64,000 nt of DNA from Brasenia schreberi (Eukaryota > Streptophyta > Magnoliopsida > Nymphaeales > Cabombaceae). Numbering within the stretch: the stretch's first letter is position 1; every line of letters starts with the position of its first letter. A model generated the notes under the pieces. It was not told the origin of the DNA. It worked only from the letters and a program-made list of their open reading frames with translations, and did not search any database. Position numbers and translations under genes: made by a program. Shown in pieces: positions 12,775 through 23,227 of the stretch. The DNA lies in assembly GCA_036023115.1 (NCBI GenBank), contig JAYKKT010000041.1, positions 2,580,001 through 2,644,000 on the forward strand. The letters are read 5' to 3'.

Positions 12775-13147
12775 AATATAACTTTACAAGAAGGTGTAAT
12801 ACCTCAAAATAATCGTTCCATATTAAAGTACTCAAACTACACAAATGATAGTCAATAAGAATTTATTACACTCAAGATAGTTACATGCCAAACACAAAGG
12901 AAGCATTCACTTTTATAACATGCAATACTCTTCTTATTTTCATCCATATGCAATATGGTACTAAAGAAGTTAAAGGAGTCAAGATCGGGTTGGCGGGGGA
13001 GAGACGTGTTTCTATTCATGCCAAGGATTCTCCTCTGAAGCGCCACAATTGAAGCCCGCGCCGAAGGGAGAATCTCTTCCGTCTTCAGTTCGTGGCGTCT
13101 CTCGCTTTCCTTCTCCATACTGCTTTTGGGATTCTATCTTGGTGACT
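12775..13147. other. No feature seen; 5' flank of mTERF relic
   Basis: AT-rich upstream sequence. It may hold the old promoter of the mTERF relic, but no TATA box stands out. Confidence 0.3.
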
Positions 13148-13760
13148 ATGAAGCTGATCTTTCGGTACCATTTCTTCAGAAATTTGCGGAGACCCACCAT
13201 TGTTTCTACCTTCTGCAGGCGTTTGCAGCTACCATTCACCACCTCTCATGGAAGCCATTATTCATCATCATCGGAATGGGCTGAAAAATCGAAGGAATTG
13301 GTGGATTACCTCGTGAATTCATGTGTGTTCCCTTCTGAATCGGCTAGGATCGTTTGCACGAGGTTAGGTAGAAGGGCTAGGGTTCTAAAGGTAATGGAAG
13401 CAATCGGATTCTTCAGGGAGATCGGATTCGCTGACGTCCAGTTAAGAAAAGCTCTCTCTCGTAAGCCATTCTTGCTAGCAACAAATATAGACGAAACCTT
13501 GATTGGGGCCTCTCTTCTCACGATATTGCTCACATAGTTTCCCAAAATCCTTTCATTCTTGGTATCAACCTCCGAAATCGGATACTTCCAGTAGTTGGTT
13601 TGATCAGAGAGCTCGTTCCGCAAAACGATGATGCGGTCAGTGAGATCAAGTCCTTATTCTCCGTGCCGCTTTTCTCAACTGACAGAAAGAAAATGATGTA
13701 GATCAGTGTCGCGATTCTACGAGCACGCGGAGTTCCCCATCGAACCGTGTCGCGAATTAT
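13148..13760 (+). pseudogene. mTERF-family pseudogene, N-terminal half
   Basis: The ATG at 13148 opens a basic, Ser/Arg-rich, organelle-targeting-like leader (MKLIFRYHFFRNLRRP). It is followed by the first mTERF repeats: ELVDYLVNSCVFPSESARIV, then VMEAIGFFREIGFADVQLRK and ALSRKPFLLATNIDETL. At about 13500 the expected residues between two repeats are lost and the frame shifts. Text then resumes as DWGLSSHDIAHIVSQNPFIL, LVPQNDDAVSEIKSLFSVPL and, after a TAG near 13699, ILRARGVPHRTVSRIMRSW. Nothing of the C-terminal half follows. A deletion, a shift and a stop make it a pseudogene. Confidence 0.78.
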
Positions 13761-15295
13761 GAGAAGTTGGCTGGTCTGGCAAGGTCGACATTAGGATTTT
13801 ATCTGTGGAGGACTTCACTAAGGGCTAGCATGGATCTATATCTATCTTGAATGTAGCTGATGGCTTCTGGGTTTCCTATCCTGATATTCAAAATGGGTCA
13901 AAAAGGATCAAAGCAGTGAGATAGTCACTGATGGATACCTTGAAGACTTAGTTTTGAGCACCAAGTGGGCATTTTGGATCAGATTGTGCTGCATGAAAAG
14001 AGGATTGCTGAGGGTTTCATGTCCCTGGAATGCTTTGTTTGGGGTATGATGCAAGTTGCAACTAAATGTTCAGATAAACAGAGGAGGTATTGATGCTCAA
14101 TTGTGTTCCTGTGTAAGACTTCCAGTATGCTGGTTTGCTTTTGGTTTAATTCGATGAAATCATGTTGAAGTTAGTTTCTTGCTTTTCCTAATAGCCGGTC
14201 CTTGGATGATTTGGCCTGCCATCTAAAGTTTCAACATCAAGGTATGGATAAGTATTGCATGGATTTGTACCAAAAGAGTGTCCATCTAATCGCTCCTGTT
14301 CTATGGTGGTACTAACAAGGAATAGATCCATGCTTTTAATAGCAGCCGGTCGTTCAATTATTTAGTCTACCTTCTAAAGTTTAGACATCAAGGTACAGAA
14401 AGGACGTATTGCATGGATTTCTACCAGTGTCCTTTTTAATAGCTTCTGTGCTATATGGTAGTAAAGAGGAATAGTCTCTTTTCCTAATAGTCAACTGTCA
14501 GCTTTTGTTTAGGCTTTCTGAATTTTCACTTTGACTTTCTGTTTGTCTATACATGGAGTTAAATGCTAATATCAACATGATCGAGCTCAATGGCGATTAA
14601 AATTCCATTTAGCCTACCCCATTTAGTGTGCGAAAAGTCTTTGTTTTGGTGGTTTTCGGTTTTGGCCTTTGTTTGTGTATACATACTTGAAGCACTTGGA
14701 ACAAGTTAGGTTCTTCATTCCTATGAAGAAATCTTGATTCTCTGGAGAAATCCTGATTCGTGTATAAGAAATTCAACTATTAACATAAATTTGCACGTCT
14801 TCTAGTAATTTCTTACTCTGTTTTCCTACTCGTTTCTTTGATTCTCTCCAGATACCAATTCCCACCCTGTTTTCTGCTTCAATTCTTTGTCAGCTATACT
14901 CTGTGCAGCTCCTTCCGTTCGCTGCATTTTGTTGGTTCTAGGTAGTAACGCTTTAATTACACTACAAGGAGTTACTCAAGGATATAAGTTTCTTTGTCTT
15001 CTGGATGAGATTTAGCAGAAACAATTGTTGTTAATATCTCTTCAGAACAAAACAAGCAGCGAGCTCTGGAGAAGTATTGAATGGATACCTTCTGGATTGA
15101 TAGTCTTCTATTGTGGTCATTTCTGCGATGCTGCTGTAAGCCTGTAACAACCTGACCATGGTTTAGCATCCAGGTCCATATGGTCCACATCGATGCATAA
15201 CAATGAGAGCTACTATGGAGAAATCGGGTTCCCTTGCTCGAAACTCTGGAGTCCCATTAATTGAAACTGCGGACGAGTTGTGAGCATGCATCTTG
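13761..15295. other. No gene seen; contains a degenerate tandem duplication
   Basis: Ordinary non-coding sequence downstream of the mTERF relic. It includes the 149-bp duplication listed separately. I see no other coding or RNA feature. Confidence 0.4.
14185..14475. repeat. Degenerate tandem duplication, period about 149 bp
   Basis: The words TCTAAAGTTT, ACATCAAGGTA, GTATTGCATGGATTT and GGAATAG recur in the same order at about 14223-14320 and 14370-14475. Both copies open with AATAGC...CCGGTC near 14190 and 14339. The copies have diverged considerably. Confidence 0.6.
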
Positions 15296-15512
15296 GGCAG
15301 CAGTTTCAAACCGTCAGTTCTGGTTTTTCCGTAATCGTGAACAGAAATCGAACTGGTTCCAGGTTGAGTCCTAAACCAGCCAAAACTATTTTTGAAAAAA
15401 CTATATGGAATCGGCAGTTTAGGAACCACAAGGTTTCAGTTCCACAGAAGGTGGAACCAGAATTAGACCGAATGTTCTCCAGTTCAGTTCTGGTTAGAAC
15501 CACCGGGCCGAT
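15296..15512. mobile_element. GGTTC-rich MITE family, partial copy 2
   Basis: Dense GGTTC/GAACC and CAGTTC words (GAACTGGTTCCAGG, GGTTAGAACCACCGG) match the interior of the family copies at 3.2, 16.1 and 20.4 kb. Neither terminus is clear, so borders are approximate. The frame crossing it is not a gene. Confidence 0.5.
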
Positions 15513-16096
15513 TTCAAACTATATATGTGTGTGTACTGAACCACATGAGCCTGCACGAAACAAGCCAGACTTGAACAACGTAGATGCTAAATATACGAGC
15601 GCTTGGATCATATAGCTAAACGAGCCTGATCATAAACAAACATGAATAGGCTCAGTCTCAGCTGAACCGAGCCAAATCATAAGTGAGCAGCTTGTTTTCC
15701 AGGCCTAATCCCGTCTAGAAATGAAGATATCAGCAAGCAAACTGGCAGTTCGGATGTACTGAATCGAATATCACGAATCAATTTTCGTTGTAAGGGGTGA
15801 TTGATGATGAAGATTAGACATGGCCTATATATATTGGGTGGGTATATATGCAGTCAAATAGTCAATATATTAAATTTTATGTTTTAAATTGTATATGCAA
15901 GTTCATATTTGGCTTGTGCAACTCGGCGCAATTGGGTATACAAAATTTATGTTTTAAAATTTAATGTAAACCTTGAAATGCCCACCATAAATTTGGAAAA
16001 GGAATAAAAAAAGTTATAGCTCATGCTTGAATATGTGGGCTATAATACAAAGTCCACGGTGTAGCTGCATGTTATATAGAGTGAGCTATTTGCACC
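15513..16096. other. No gene seen; short inverted AACGAGCC/GGCTC words
   Basis: Around 15610-15710 there are several AACGAGCC, GGCTCAGT and GAACCGAGCC words that resemble another plant MITE type, but no termini or duplications could be fixed. The rest is unremarkable. Confidence 0.3.
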
Positions 16097-16374
16097 TAGA
16101 CACGGTTGGTTGTGGTTGGGACCAGCGTTTCAAAACTGCTGGTTCAGGTTCATCCTGAACCATGAACCATAACCGAACGGTTTCGGTTACAGTTCTTGCT
16201 TAAACCAAACTTAAAAAAAAAATTATTTCAAGAAAACTTATAAAAGGGGAGTTTTATGGAAGGAGGGACACCGAACCATAGGGACCAAGGCTCAGTCACC
16301 ATTCCCGTAAGATCAGGCCAGTTTGAACCTGGTCCGTTCTAACTGCCGGTCTGGTTTGGAACTGGCCATGTCTA
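16097..16374. mobile_element. hAT-type MITE, GGTTC-rich family, copy 3
   Basis: It starts TAGACACGG and ends CCATGTCTA, so the termini are inverted copies of one another. The flanking 8-mers TTTGCACC (16089-16096) and TTTGCACA (16375-16382) match at 7 of 8 positions. Length is 278 bp with the family's GGTTC/GAACC-rich interior. This is one of the clearest members. Confidence 0.8.
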
Positions 16375-16728
16375 TTTGCACAAAGCTGAATTTTTTCCTG
16401 CATCCAGCTTTGTGCCAGACCCTTGAAAGGGAGTTTTTTCGGGAAAAGGAAGGGCAAGGCAGACGTTCTCCATAGTGGGGACCCTCCCTTAAACACAAGA
16501 AACAAGGGAAGTTCCATTTGTAAAGAGTTAAGAGAGCGATGAAGCATTGCTTACTCTTGTGGCTACCATTTTTCTGTACATTCATTGCATATATCAGATA
16601 GATGCAAGTGATCCAAATGTGGATAAGGCAATCTACTACTTCTCCACCCACTGTTATCTTTTTCAAAGACCTTTTACGAGAGTTCTCATCTGATACCCAA
16701 TTCAACAGCATCACCAGTAAATCCATCC

Positions 16729-17594
16729 ATGAATTTCACACTCTTCCATTCATCACCAACCACTGGTGGTGCTAGTTCTTCATCTGCAGCATCTCTATCT
16801 TTCCGGCGATATCACTTTCAGATCACCTTTCTTCACATTTGCAGGAAGAATATTATTTCCCAGTATCTGTGCCACCGGAGGGTCTCAAAGTGAGCTGAAA
16901 CAGGCCACTGAAACCAGTGTTGTAGTGATCGGGGCCGGGCTTGCAGGTCTATCTGCAGCTACTCATCTTTCTGCCAGGAAAATTCCCTTCATTTTCCTTG
17001 AGGTATCGGATGCAGTAGGGGGTCGGGTTCGAACAGACAAGGTTGATGGGCTCCTCCTTGATAGAGGGTTCCAGATCTTCATCACAGCCTATCCTGAAGC
17101 AAAGAAAATGCTGGATTATGAGGATCTGGATCTCCAAAAGTTCTACTCTGGCTCACTTGTTTACTTTAACGGAGAAAATTCCACCGAGTTGCGGACCCAT
17201 TTCGCCATTTCCTGGACTCACTATCCACCATTGCCAATCTAATTGGCAGCTTCACTGACAAAGTTTTGGTTGGTTTAAACAGAATCAACGCAACTAGGAT
17301 GTCTAATGAAGAAAAATTTTCAGCACTTGAGGTAACTATCAAGGAGAGATTGAAGAGCATTGGCTTCTCGGATTCAATAACTGACAGATTCTTTAGATCA
17401 TTTTTTGGTGGTGTATTTTTCGACAAAAATCTCAAGACATCTTCAAGATTATACGATTTCATCTTCAAATGCCTTGCTTTGGGTGATAACACACTTCCTG
17501 CTAGAGGGATATCGGCAATTCCTGAGCAATTGAGGTCAAAGCTGCCGTGTGATTCAGTTTGGTTGGGGGCTAAAGTTGAGAAAATCAAATCCTC
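16729..17594 (+). pseudogene. FAD-dependent amine oxidase/desaturase-like, N-terminal part
   Basis: This family (amine-oxidase fold, related to phytoene desaturase; usually plastid-targeted in plants) binds FAD in an N-terminal Rossmann fold. The dinucleotide motif VVVIGAGLAGLSAATHL is present, followed by VGGRVRTDKVDGLLLDRGFQ, all conserved. The ATG at 16729 would give a Ser-rich transit-like leader but is in another frame from the fold. A second shift lies at the AAAA run near 17177: before it the frame reads LVYFNGE, after it ADPFRHFLDSLSTIANLIG and FFGGVFFDKNLKTSSRLYDF. The sequence runs to KIKSS, where TCG|GTGAGA at 17594 looks like a splice donor. The copia LTR begins about 22 bases later. 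The C-terminal exon reappears at 19.97 kb; the middle of the protein is absent. Confidence 0.82.
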
Positions 17595-17615
17595 GGTGAG
17601 AATAGTGTTAGAGGT

Positions 17616-17976
17616 GTAACGGTGTATTTGGCCTTCTCTCCAATAAATTCATGGGAAATGGGAAGACAGCCAATCTTCTCACATTTAAGTATACGTTACC
17701 TAAAACATAAAAAAAAATACGTTCCACAACATTGAAGACACGGAAGATGAATCCGGTTTCTAATAAAAGATTTTCACTATAAATACTACAGTGAATATAG
17801 TAGAAAATACATACAAAGAGAAACAAATTCTTCCACACTGATCCGTTCGAGGGTAACTCTGTTCTCTTTCTTTTTTTCCTTCAGTTTTTTTTGTGAGCCA
17901 GTTTTCTTCGACCTGTCCACTCTCTGCTGCATGACTCAGGACTCTAGGATCCTCCTCGAAGTAAAGAACCCCCAAT
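17616..17976 (+). repeat. 5' LTR of copia A (approximate)
   Basis: The 5' edge is set at TGTAACGG and the 3' edge just before the primer-binding site. An AT-rich TATA-like stretch (CACTATAAATACTAC, 17776-17790) would serve as the promoter. No second LTR is available to confirm the borders. Confidence 0.5.
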
Positions 17977-17978
17977 AA

Positions 17979-17993
17979 TGTTATCAAAGCGAG
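17979..17993 (+). other. Primer-binding site of copia A
   Basis: TGTTATCAAAGCGAG resembles TGGTATCAGAGC, the stretch complementary to initiator tRNA-Met that is usual in plant copia elements. Two bases differ in the core. Confidence 0.6.
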
Positions 17994-18550
17994 TCTGACC
18001 GAACTTTACAAAATAAACAGTTTGCCGCTGAGTCAAAGGACGATTTTGTCCCCATCTTTAGGCAAAATTATAAATTAAGACTGAAAGATAAAATTACTAT
18101 TATGTTCCTTATCTGTTTCGAAAATCTCTAAAAATTGAGTGTAATTTTACTATTCTATCTTTATTCTTTTGGATAATTACCAAACCAACAGATGGACAAA
18201 ATTATTGTTTTATCCTTAAAATTTTAGTGAAATTACAATGATAGGAAATAAGGAAAAACTACATATTTGTCCCCATATTAGTTCTAAGAATCATATTGAG
18301 AATATTTCAAAATGGTACCTAAGTATTGTTTGAAATTGTTTTTTGGTACCTAGAATTATTTCTAGTTTAGTACTTGGATATTTTGCAAATTGCATGTTGA
18401 TGATTGACTATTAGTTGTCTTATCTATTATATGATGTTTTTCTTTTATAATGTCTTATTGTTAATTTTGTCATACAATTCAAAATGAATTCAAGATATGT
18501 GCATCGGAATTGACAAAAACTGAAAAACTAAATGATCTAAATTTCCAAAC

Positions 18551-18994
18551 ATGAAAAAGACGTATAAAGGTGTAAACTATGTATTAAGAGAAACAATTCT
18601 ACCTCTTACTCCCAATGCAACACAAGAGAAAAAAATGTATAAAATATTTCTTAAAAATGACATAATAGTTAGAATCATAATGATGACATATATGAAAGAT
18701 GATCTAATTAGGGTCTTCGAGGAATACGAGACAACAAAAGAGTTATTTGACTCAATAACAACTAAATATAATACTATTACCAAGTTACATGTCCAATTGT
18801 TACTACAAAAATACAACTCATATAAAATGAAAAAAGGAGATAATATAGTAGAATATGTGAACGAGATGTTGATAATGACAAGAGACTTCGCTGTGGCAAA
18901 ATCGGTCATCCCTGAAGCAATGCAAATATCCACTATCCTAAAGTCTTTCTCCTTCTTGGAATATGGTTGTCACTACTCTTATATTACGGGTTGA
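18551..18994 (+). pseudogene. copia A gag (UBN2-type) remnant
   Basis: An open stretch of 147 residues of the retrotransposon capsid region. It contains MTYMKDDLIRVFEEYETTKE, KLHVQLLLQKYNSYKMKKGD and VIPEAMQISTILKSF. The same text occurs, more or less damaged, in copia B (29095-29550) and copia C (36101-36403), which shows that the three are one lineage. Confidence 0.85.
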
Positions 18995-19969
18995 AATAAA
19001 CCTTTCTGATTTACCTCTTAAACTAGCAATTGAAAAAGAACACATGAATAAAAACAAGAAGGATAAATTGTTAGTAGCTCAAGATAAGATAGTATAAAAC
19101 TCTAAACCAAAACAGAGAAAGAATAAACCAAACAAGAAGTTTGACAAAATAACAAGAAAAACGATAATCCTTTAAGAAATCACATAAAACCACTCCTCGG
19201 ATTAAGTGTTTCAATTGTTGAAAAATAGGGTACTATAAGAGGAATTGTTGCAACAAAAAGACTAATGATGAAAACACCAAACAATGCAGCCAATCGTTGA
19301 AGCATGACATAATTTGCATAGTTTATGAATCCCTCTACATGAACTGGCAGTAACTGGTTGGTGGATTGATTGAGCAACAAGACATTATCTCAAAGAACAA
19401 GAAAGGGACCGTGAACCTAAAGGAATATAAATCAAGAAAATATCGGGTATATATAAAAAGTAACACTTTCTCAGATGTCCTTGGAGTTGACTCCTTTTGA
19501 ATTCATGTACAAAGTACACTAGTCGTATTGACTGATGTATTAATTGTGTCATTAATAAGCCATAATTTAGTTTCAGTCCCTGTAATGGTAAAAAAGTTTT
19601 TGAAGTCAGGTTTATTCTTGACAAAATAACTGTGGAAAAATATTATATGATAACTTTCTCTTGAGAGTTTGATGTTGAACATGAATTGTTCAAACTTAAT
19701 ATCAATGAAAATGATGATTCTTCTGCTTATATTGATTGTGCCATAAATGTCGATGTGAATATTGAATAAACACCTATGACAAATAAGTCTGAAAAAGTTG
19801 AAGAAATTATCTAACTTTGACTTGTTGCTTAGATTTCAGGAAAATCCTTTCGATAAGTGTGATACCTATATAAAAGAGACAATGAAAAGAACAACATTTC
19901 GTAGACATAACTAAGGAAAAAGAGCCATAAGTGAGAAAAAGTCATGTATAAGAAAATTAATGATTAGTA

Positions 19970-20234
19970 CTGAATGAAGAGTTGGAAGAGGAAGTGAGAA
20001 AAGAACCCAGTTGTTGGCACAGTAGCAGCATTGTCAGTTCATGGAAGCATTTGAAAACGTACAGGATCGCGTTTGCGCAACCGGACCAAAGCCCGCCAAT
20101 GGGTGCTAAGTTCAAGAATGGAGGAACTAGAATTGGTGCCGGAATTTATGCCTGTGGTGACTATAATGAGTCTACTACATTTGATGGAGCATGGTTTCAG
20201 GTAAAAGGGCAGCAGACTTAGGATTTTAAGTCTG
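19970..20234 (+). pseudogene. FAD-dependent amine oxidase-like, C-terminal exon
   Basis: Reads SWKHLKTYRIAFAQPDQSPP, then GAGIYACGDYNESTTFDGA, the conserved C-terminal FAD-contact region of the amine-oxidase fold. A one-base loss at about 20190 turns the expected ALVSGKRAAD into AWFQVKGQQT. It continues the 16.7-kb pseudogene in the same orientation. Together the two parts lack the central part of the enzyme. Confidence 0.8.
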
Positions 20235-20394
20235 GGAATTGGGTCTCAAAGAACAGATCTGTGGTTGCAGTTCTGTAAATGGGCTTCCTTCTTTTTCCTT
20301 CTTCCAGCTTCCTCTTGGCGCAAGAACCAATGCTACCTACAGAGGCAGGCCCCCTTCAAGATTTTATCATGATCTGAATTGAATTTGTTTCAAG

Positions 20395-20706
20395 TAGACA
20401 TGGCTGATCTGGAACCGTCTTGGCAGTTTCAATCGGAACCAAACCGGGCAAGGAACCAGCTGGAACCGGATTTGGAATCGAGTCCAGAATAAGGGTCCAT
20501 CCAATTCACTTTCAATTCCATCTTTCATGAAACTGGTAGTTTCAAACCATCCGTCGAAGATTTAAAAAGAATTTTTTTTTAAAGAATTTTTGTCGGTTTT
20601 GAGTTGTTTACGACTCAAATCGAAACCACCTGACAACCGACGGTTTTGGTTCTAGGTTCTGAAGTAACCGGAATTGGTGGTATGGTTTAGAACTGACCAT
20701 TTCTAG
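20395..20706. mobile_element. hAT-type MITE, GGTTC-rich family, copy 4
   Basis: Starts TAGACATGGCTG and ends GACCATTTCTA. The flanking 8-mers GTTTCAAG and GTTTTGAG match at 6 of 8 positions. The 312-bp interior has the family's GAACCGG/CCGGTT words. It lies just downstream of the amine-oxidase relic. Confidence 0.7.
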
Positions 20707-21725
20707 TTTTGAGCAAACCCAACCATATGGATGCGTGTCATTTGAAAGGAAACAAAGCATAGATGTTATATTTTAGAAGGGTGGCTGGCTCTTTGACAAA
20801 AGGTCGGGAATTCGATACTTGACTATGCATTTGGTAAGGGTCTGCCTGAGCTCAGCTTGCCCATAAAAAATGAAAGGCATCTAGGGTTTGACCATATGGC
20901 TGCCCTCTTTTACTTACTAAATGAGCAATGTATGGGAACCATAGGTGACAAAAGAAAATACCTTCATGCACATATACGTACTAAGAAATGTGTGTACGCA
21001 CGTAGACAGGCAAGTGAGTGCGTGCACTCACACACAAGAACAAACTGGAAGAACTGGTGGGTCATGTCAATAACGAGTCTTATGCTCTAAATTCTGATAG
21101 CATCACTTGCCTAGTTGGAAGCAATATCATTTCAATTTTGTCATCATCCTTCATGCCTATCCATAACGTTTCATAGATCTTTTTCCCTTTTGCTTCTCTT
21201 CTGCATTTTGTTCAACAAGTGCAGAGAAACATTAGTTAAGCCAATAATACGATAGTGGTTATACTGTGGAAACCACTTTCCACAGTATCTTGAGAGGGTC
21301 TTGAGCCCATTCTTCTTGTAGTTGTTGCATCTCTCCTTAGACACCAAAAACACCCACAATCTACAGCAGCAAACTGAGCCCAACTTAGTCGAGAACTCGG
21401 CCTGATCGCCGTGTTCCATGAAAAGTGCTTGTTTCAAGATAAGCTGCAAGCTAGAGATAAGATGAAAAAAGGATCTAACTGGTTATTAAACTTTGTTCAA
21501 GTTTATTAGAAAATGAAAAGCTTGCTTCCATAAGTCAAGAATTAGCTTTTCAATGCAATCTTTACTGCAATGTTAAAAGATATCCAAAATGCCCACCAAC
21601 TGTTCTCATATTCGTGTGGCTACCTATTGATTTTTGAATTTTCCTCGCAACAAACAGATGATATTTAGCTGCCTGAGTTTCAACAATGTTTGAAGTTGGG
21701 TTCACTTTAGCTTAGCATTATTAAG
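20707..21725. other. No gene recognised
   Basis: A 92-residue minus-strand frame (21449-21171) was examined and matches nothing I know. The rest is ordinary AT-rich DNA. Confidence 0.3.
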
Positions 21726-21890
21726 TACAAACAACAACAACAACAACAACTAAGCCTTTTCCCATACTAGACGGGGTCGGCTACATGGATTCTTTGTTTC
21801 CACAGATCTCTATCTTGTGCCATGTTAGCAGTTAACTCCCAATAAGCTAGATCATTCTTTATTGTTTCTTTCCAACACTTAGCATTATTA
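21726..21890 (-). mobile_element. RTE LINE 3' end, strongly 5'-truncated
   Basis: Read on the minus strand it ends with ...catgtagccgaccccgtctagtatgggaaaaggcttagttgttgttgttg. This is the 3' terminus and GTT-repeat tail of the RTE family also seen at 12.2, 34.5 and 55.4 kb. A trinucleotide tail is characteristic of RTE elements. Confidence 0.75.
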
Positions 21891-21946
21891 AGTGCCAACT
21901 TTAATTCTTAACTTTCAAAACACATTTGCCCCGTAGGGGCATAACT

Positions 21947-22309
21947 AGCCAGTTTGGAACCGATGGAGCCGCTCCAAACCAGAACTTAACCGAGCCAGGA
22001 ACTGGAATCGGTCAAACCAGACCAAAAACTACGAACCACCTGGTTCAGTTTCGATTCCACCTTCTATAGAACCAGAACTGAGTCAAACCAGATGGGCGGT
22101 TCCAAACTGCTAGTTCTACCTTTTGTATTTATTTAAAATTCAATTTTTCTAATGTTTTTTCATATTCCAGGCTGTTTATGAACTAAATCAGAACCAACAC
22201 TGGAACTAACAGTTCTGAAACAGAACCAAAATCGGTGTACCCTGGTTTGATTCTGGTTCCTGCTCCAAGAAAACCAGGTTCTAATGGTTCTAGAACCAGC
22301 CATGTCTAG
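21947..22309. mobile_element. GGTTC-rich MITE family, copy 5
   Basis: The right end AACCAGCCATGTCTA is intact; the left end (TAACTAGCCAGTTTGG) has drifted. The interior is rich in GAACC and GGTTC words. No convincing 8-bp duplication remains. Confidence 0.65.
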
Positions 22310-22381
22310 GCTTTACTCACTTGGCTAGGCAAGCTCCAGAGTTCAATACCCGAGTGTGCATCTGCTAGGTGTATGTCTACC

Positions 22382-22636
22382 TAGACATGTTCGGTACCGG
22401 TTAGCTTAGAACTAGAACTGTAACTGAACCGTCTTGACTCCGGTTTGAATTCGCGACCGTTTGAGAACTGGTAATTTATTAAAAAAAATAAAATTTATAG
22501 GGAAAAGAAAATGGAACGAGTGGTTTGAAACCATTGATTCTGGTTTGGTTCCAGTTTCGGTTTTATAAATGTGAACCACGTGGTTTCTGGTTTCAGATTC
22601 AACCGGTTCATTTCCGGTTAAAACCGGCCATGTCTA
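22382..22636. mobile_element. hAT-type MITE, GGTTC-rich family, copy 6
   Basis: The 255-bp copy begins TAGACATGTTCGGTACCGG and ends CCGGCCATGTCTA. It is flanked by TGTCTACC (22374-22381) and TGCCTACC (22637-22644), a 7 of 8 match. This is the best-defined member for building a family consensus. Confidence 0.82.
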
Positions 22637-22644
22637 TGCCTACC

Positions 22645-23227
22645 CCTGGCTTGCCTATAAAAGGAACAGTTCCAAAGAAATTTAAGTTTTATTGTGAGCA
22701 TTAAGTTAAGATTCATTGTTACTTCGACGAATGTTGTTTGGTTATGGCATGTTGTTGTCTTTGCATAATGCCGACATTTGACGATATATACATTCCAAAT
22801 TAGTACTGATATTTATGCAATAAATTAAAACTCAATCGTTGAATGTTGATATTCAACCATTTCTTTTTAATTAAATTCAATTACAACTTAAATGCTACAA
22901 ATTAGTAGAACCACTGAACTCAAAATGTTCCGAATCCCAACATTATATAAATGCACTTTATCATAGAAAATAAAACTCTTTGCCTTTTTTAAGACACTTA
23001 TAATGAGTGTTCATGAAACCTAACCGGTCAATAAACTGGGAGTGATGCCCGGTTCAACGGTGGTATGTATATATATACATATACATACATACATATTAAA
23101 AATGTCATAATATAGCATAAAAAAGTAATTTAATCTTAGTTTAAACAAAAACATGAAAATAAGCCATTTAAAGAAACATAATTACCGGCGGTTTAAAACC
23201 ATCAGTTTTGGTTTAGAGCCGCTTATC
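22645..23227. other. AT-rich spacer leading into the tandem array
   Basis: No gene. A short TA/CA-rich run (TATATATACATATACATACA) lies near 23070. From about 23016 scattered CCGGTT words suggest the worn left part of another MITE of the same family. Confidence 0.35.

Larger units (their letters stand above)
17616..19965 (+). mobile_element. Ty1/copia element A, 3'-truncated, inside the amine-oxidase pseudogene
   Basis: A 5' LTR (about 17616-17976) and a primer-binding-like site (17979-17993) are followed by a gag remnant (18487-18994), a CCHC knuckle remnant near 19207 and the GAG-pre-integrase segment (FDLLLRFQENPFDKCDTYIK, 19813-19880). The sequence then passes directly into amine-oxidase coding text. 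Integrase, reverse transcriptase, RNase H and the 3' LTR are missing. The gag belongs to the same lineage as copia B and C. Confidence 0.8.

Noticed and set aside
21171..21449. 92-residue minus-strand frame
   Set aside because: No recognisable family, no supporting splice or promoter context; probably chance.
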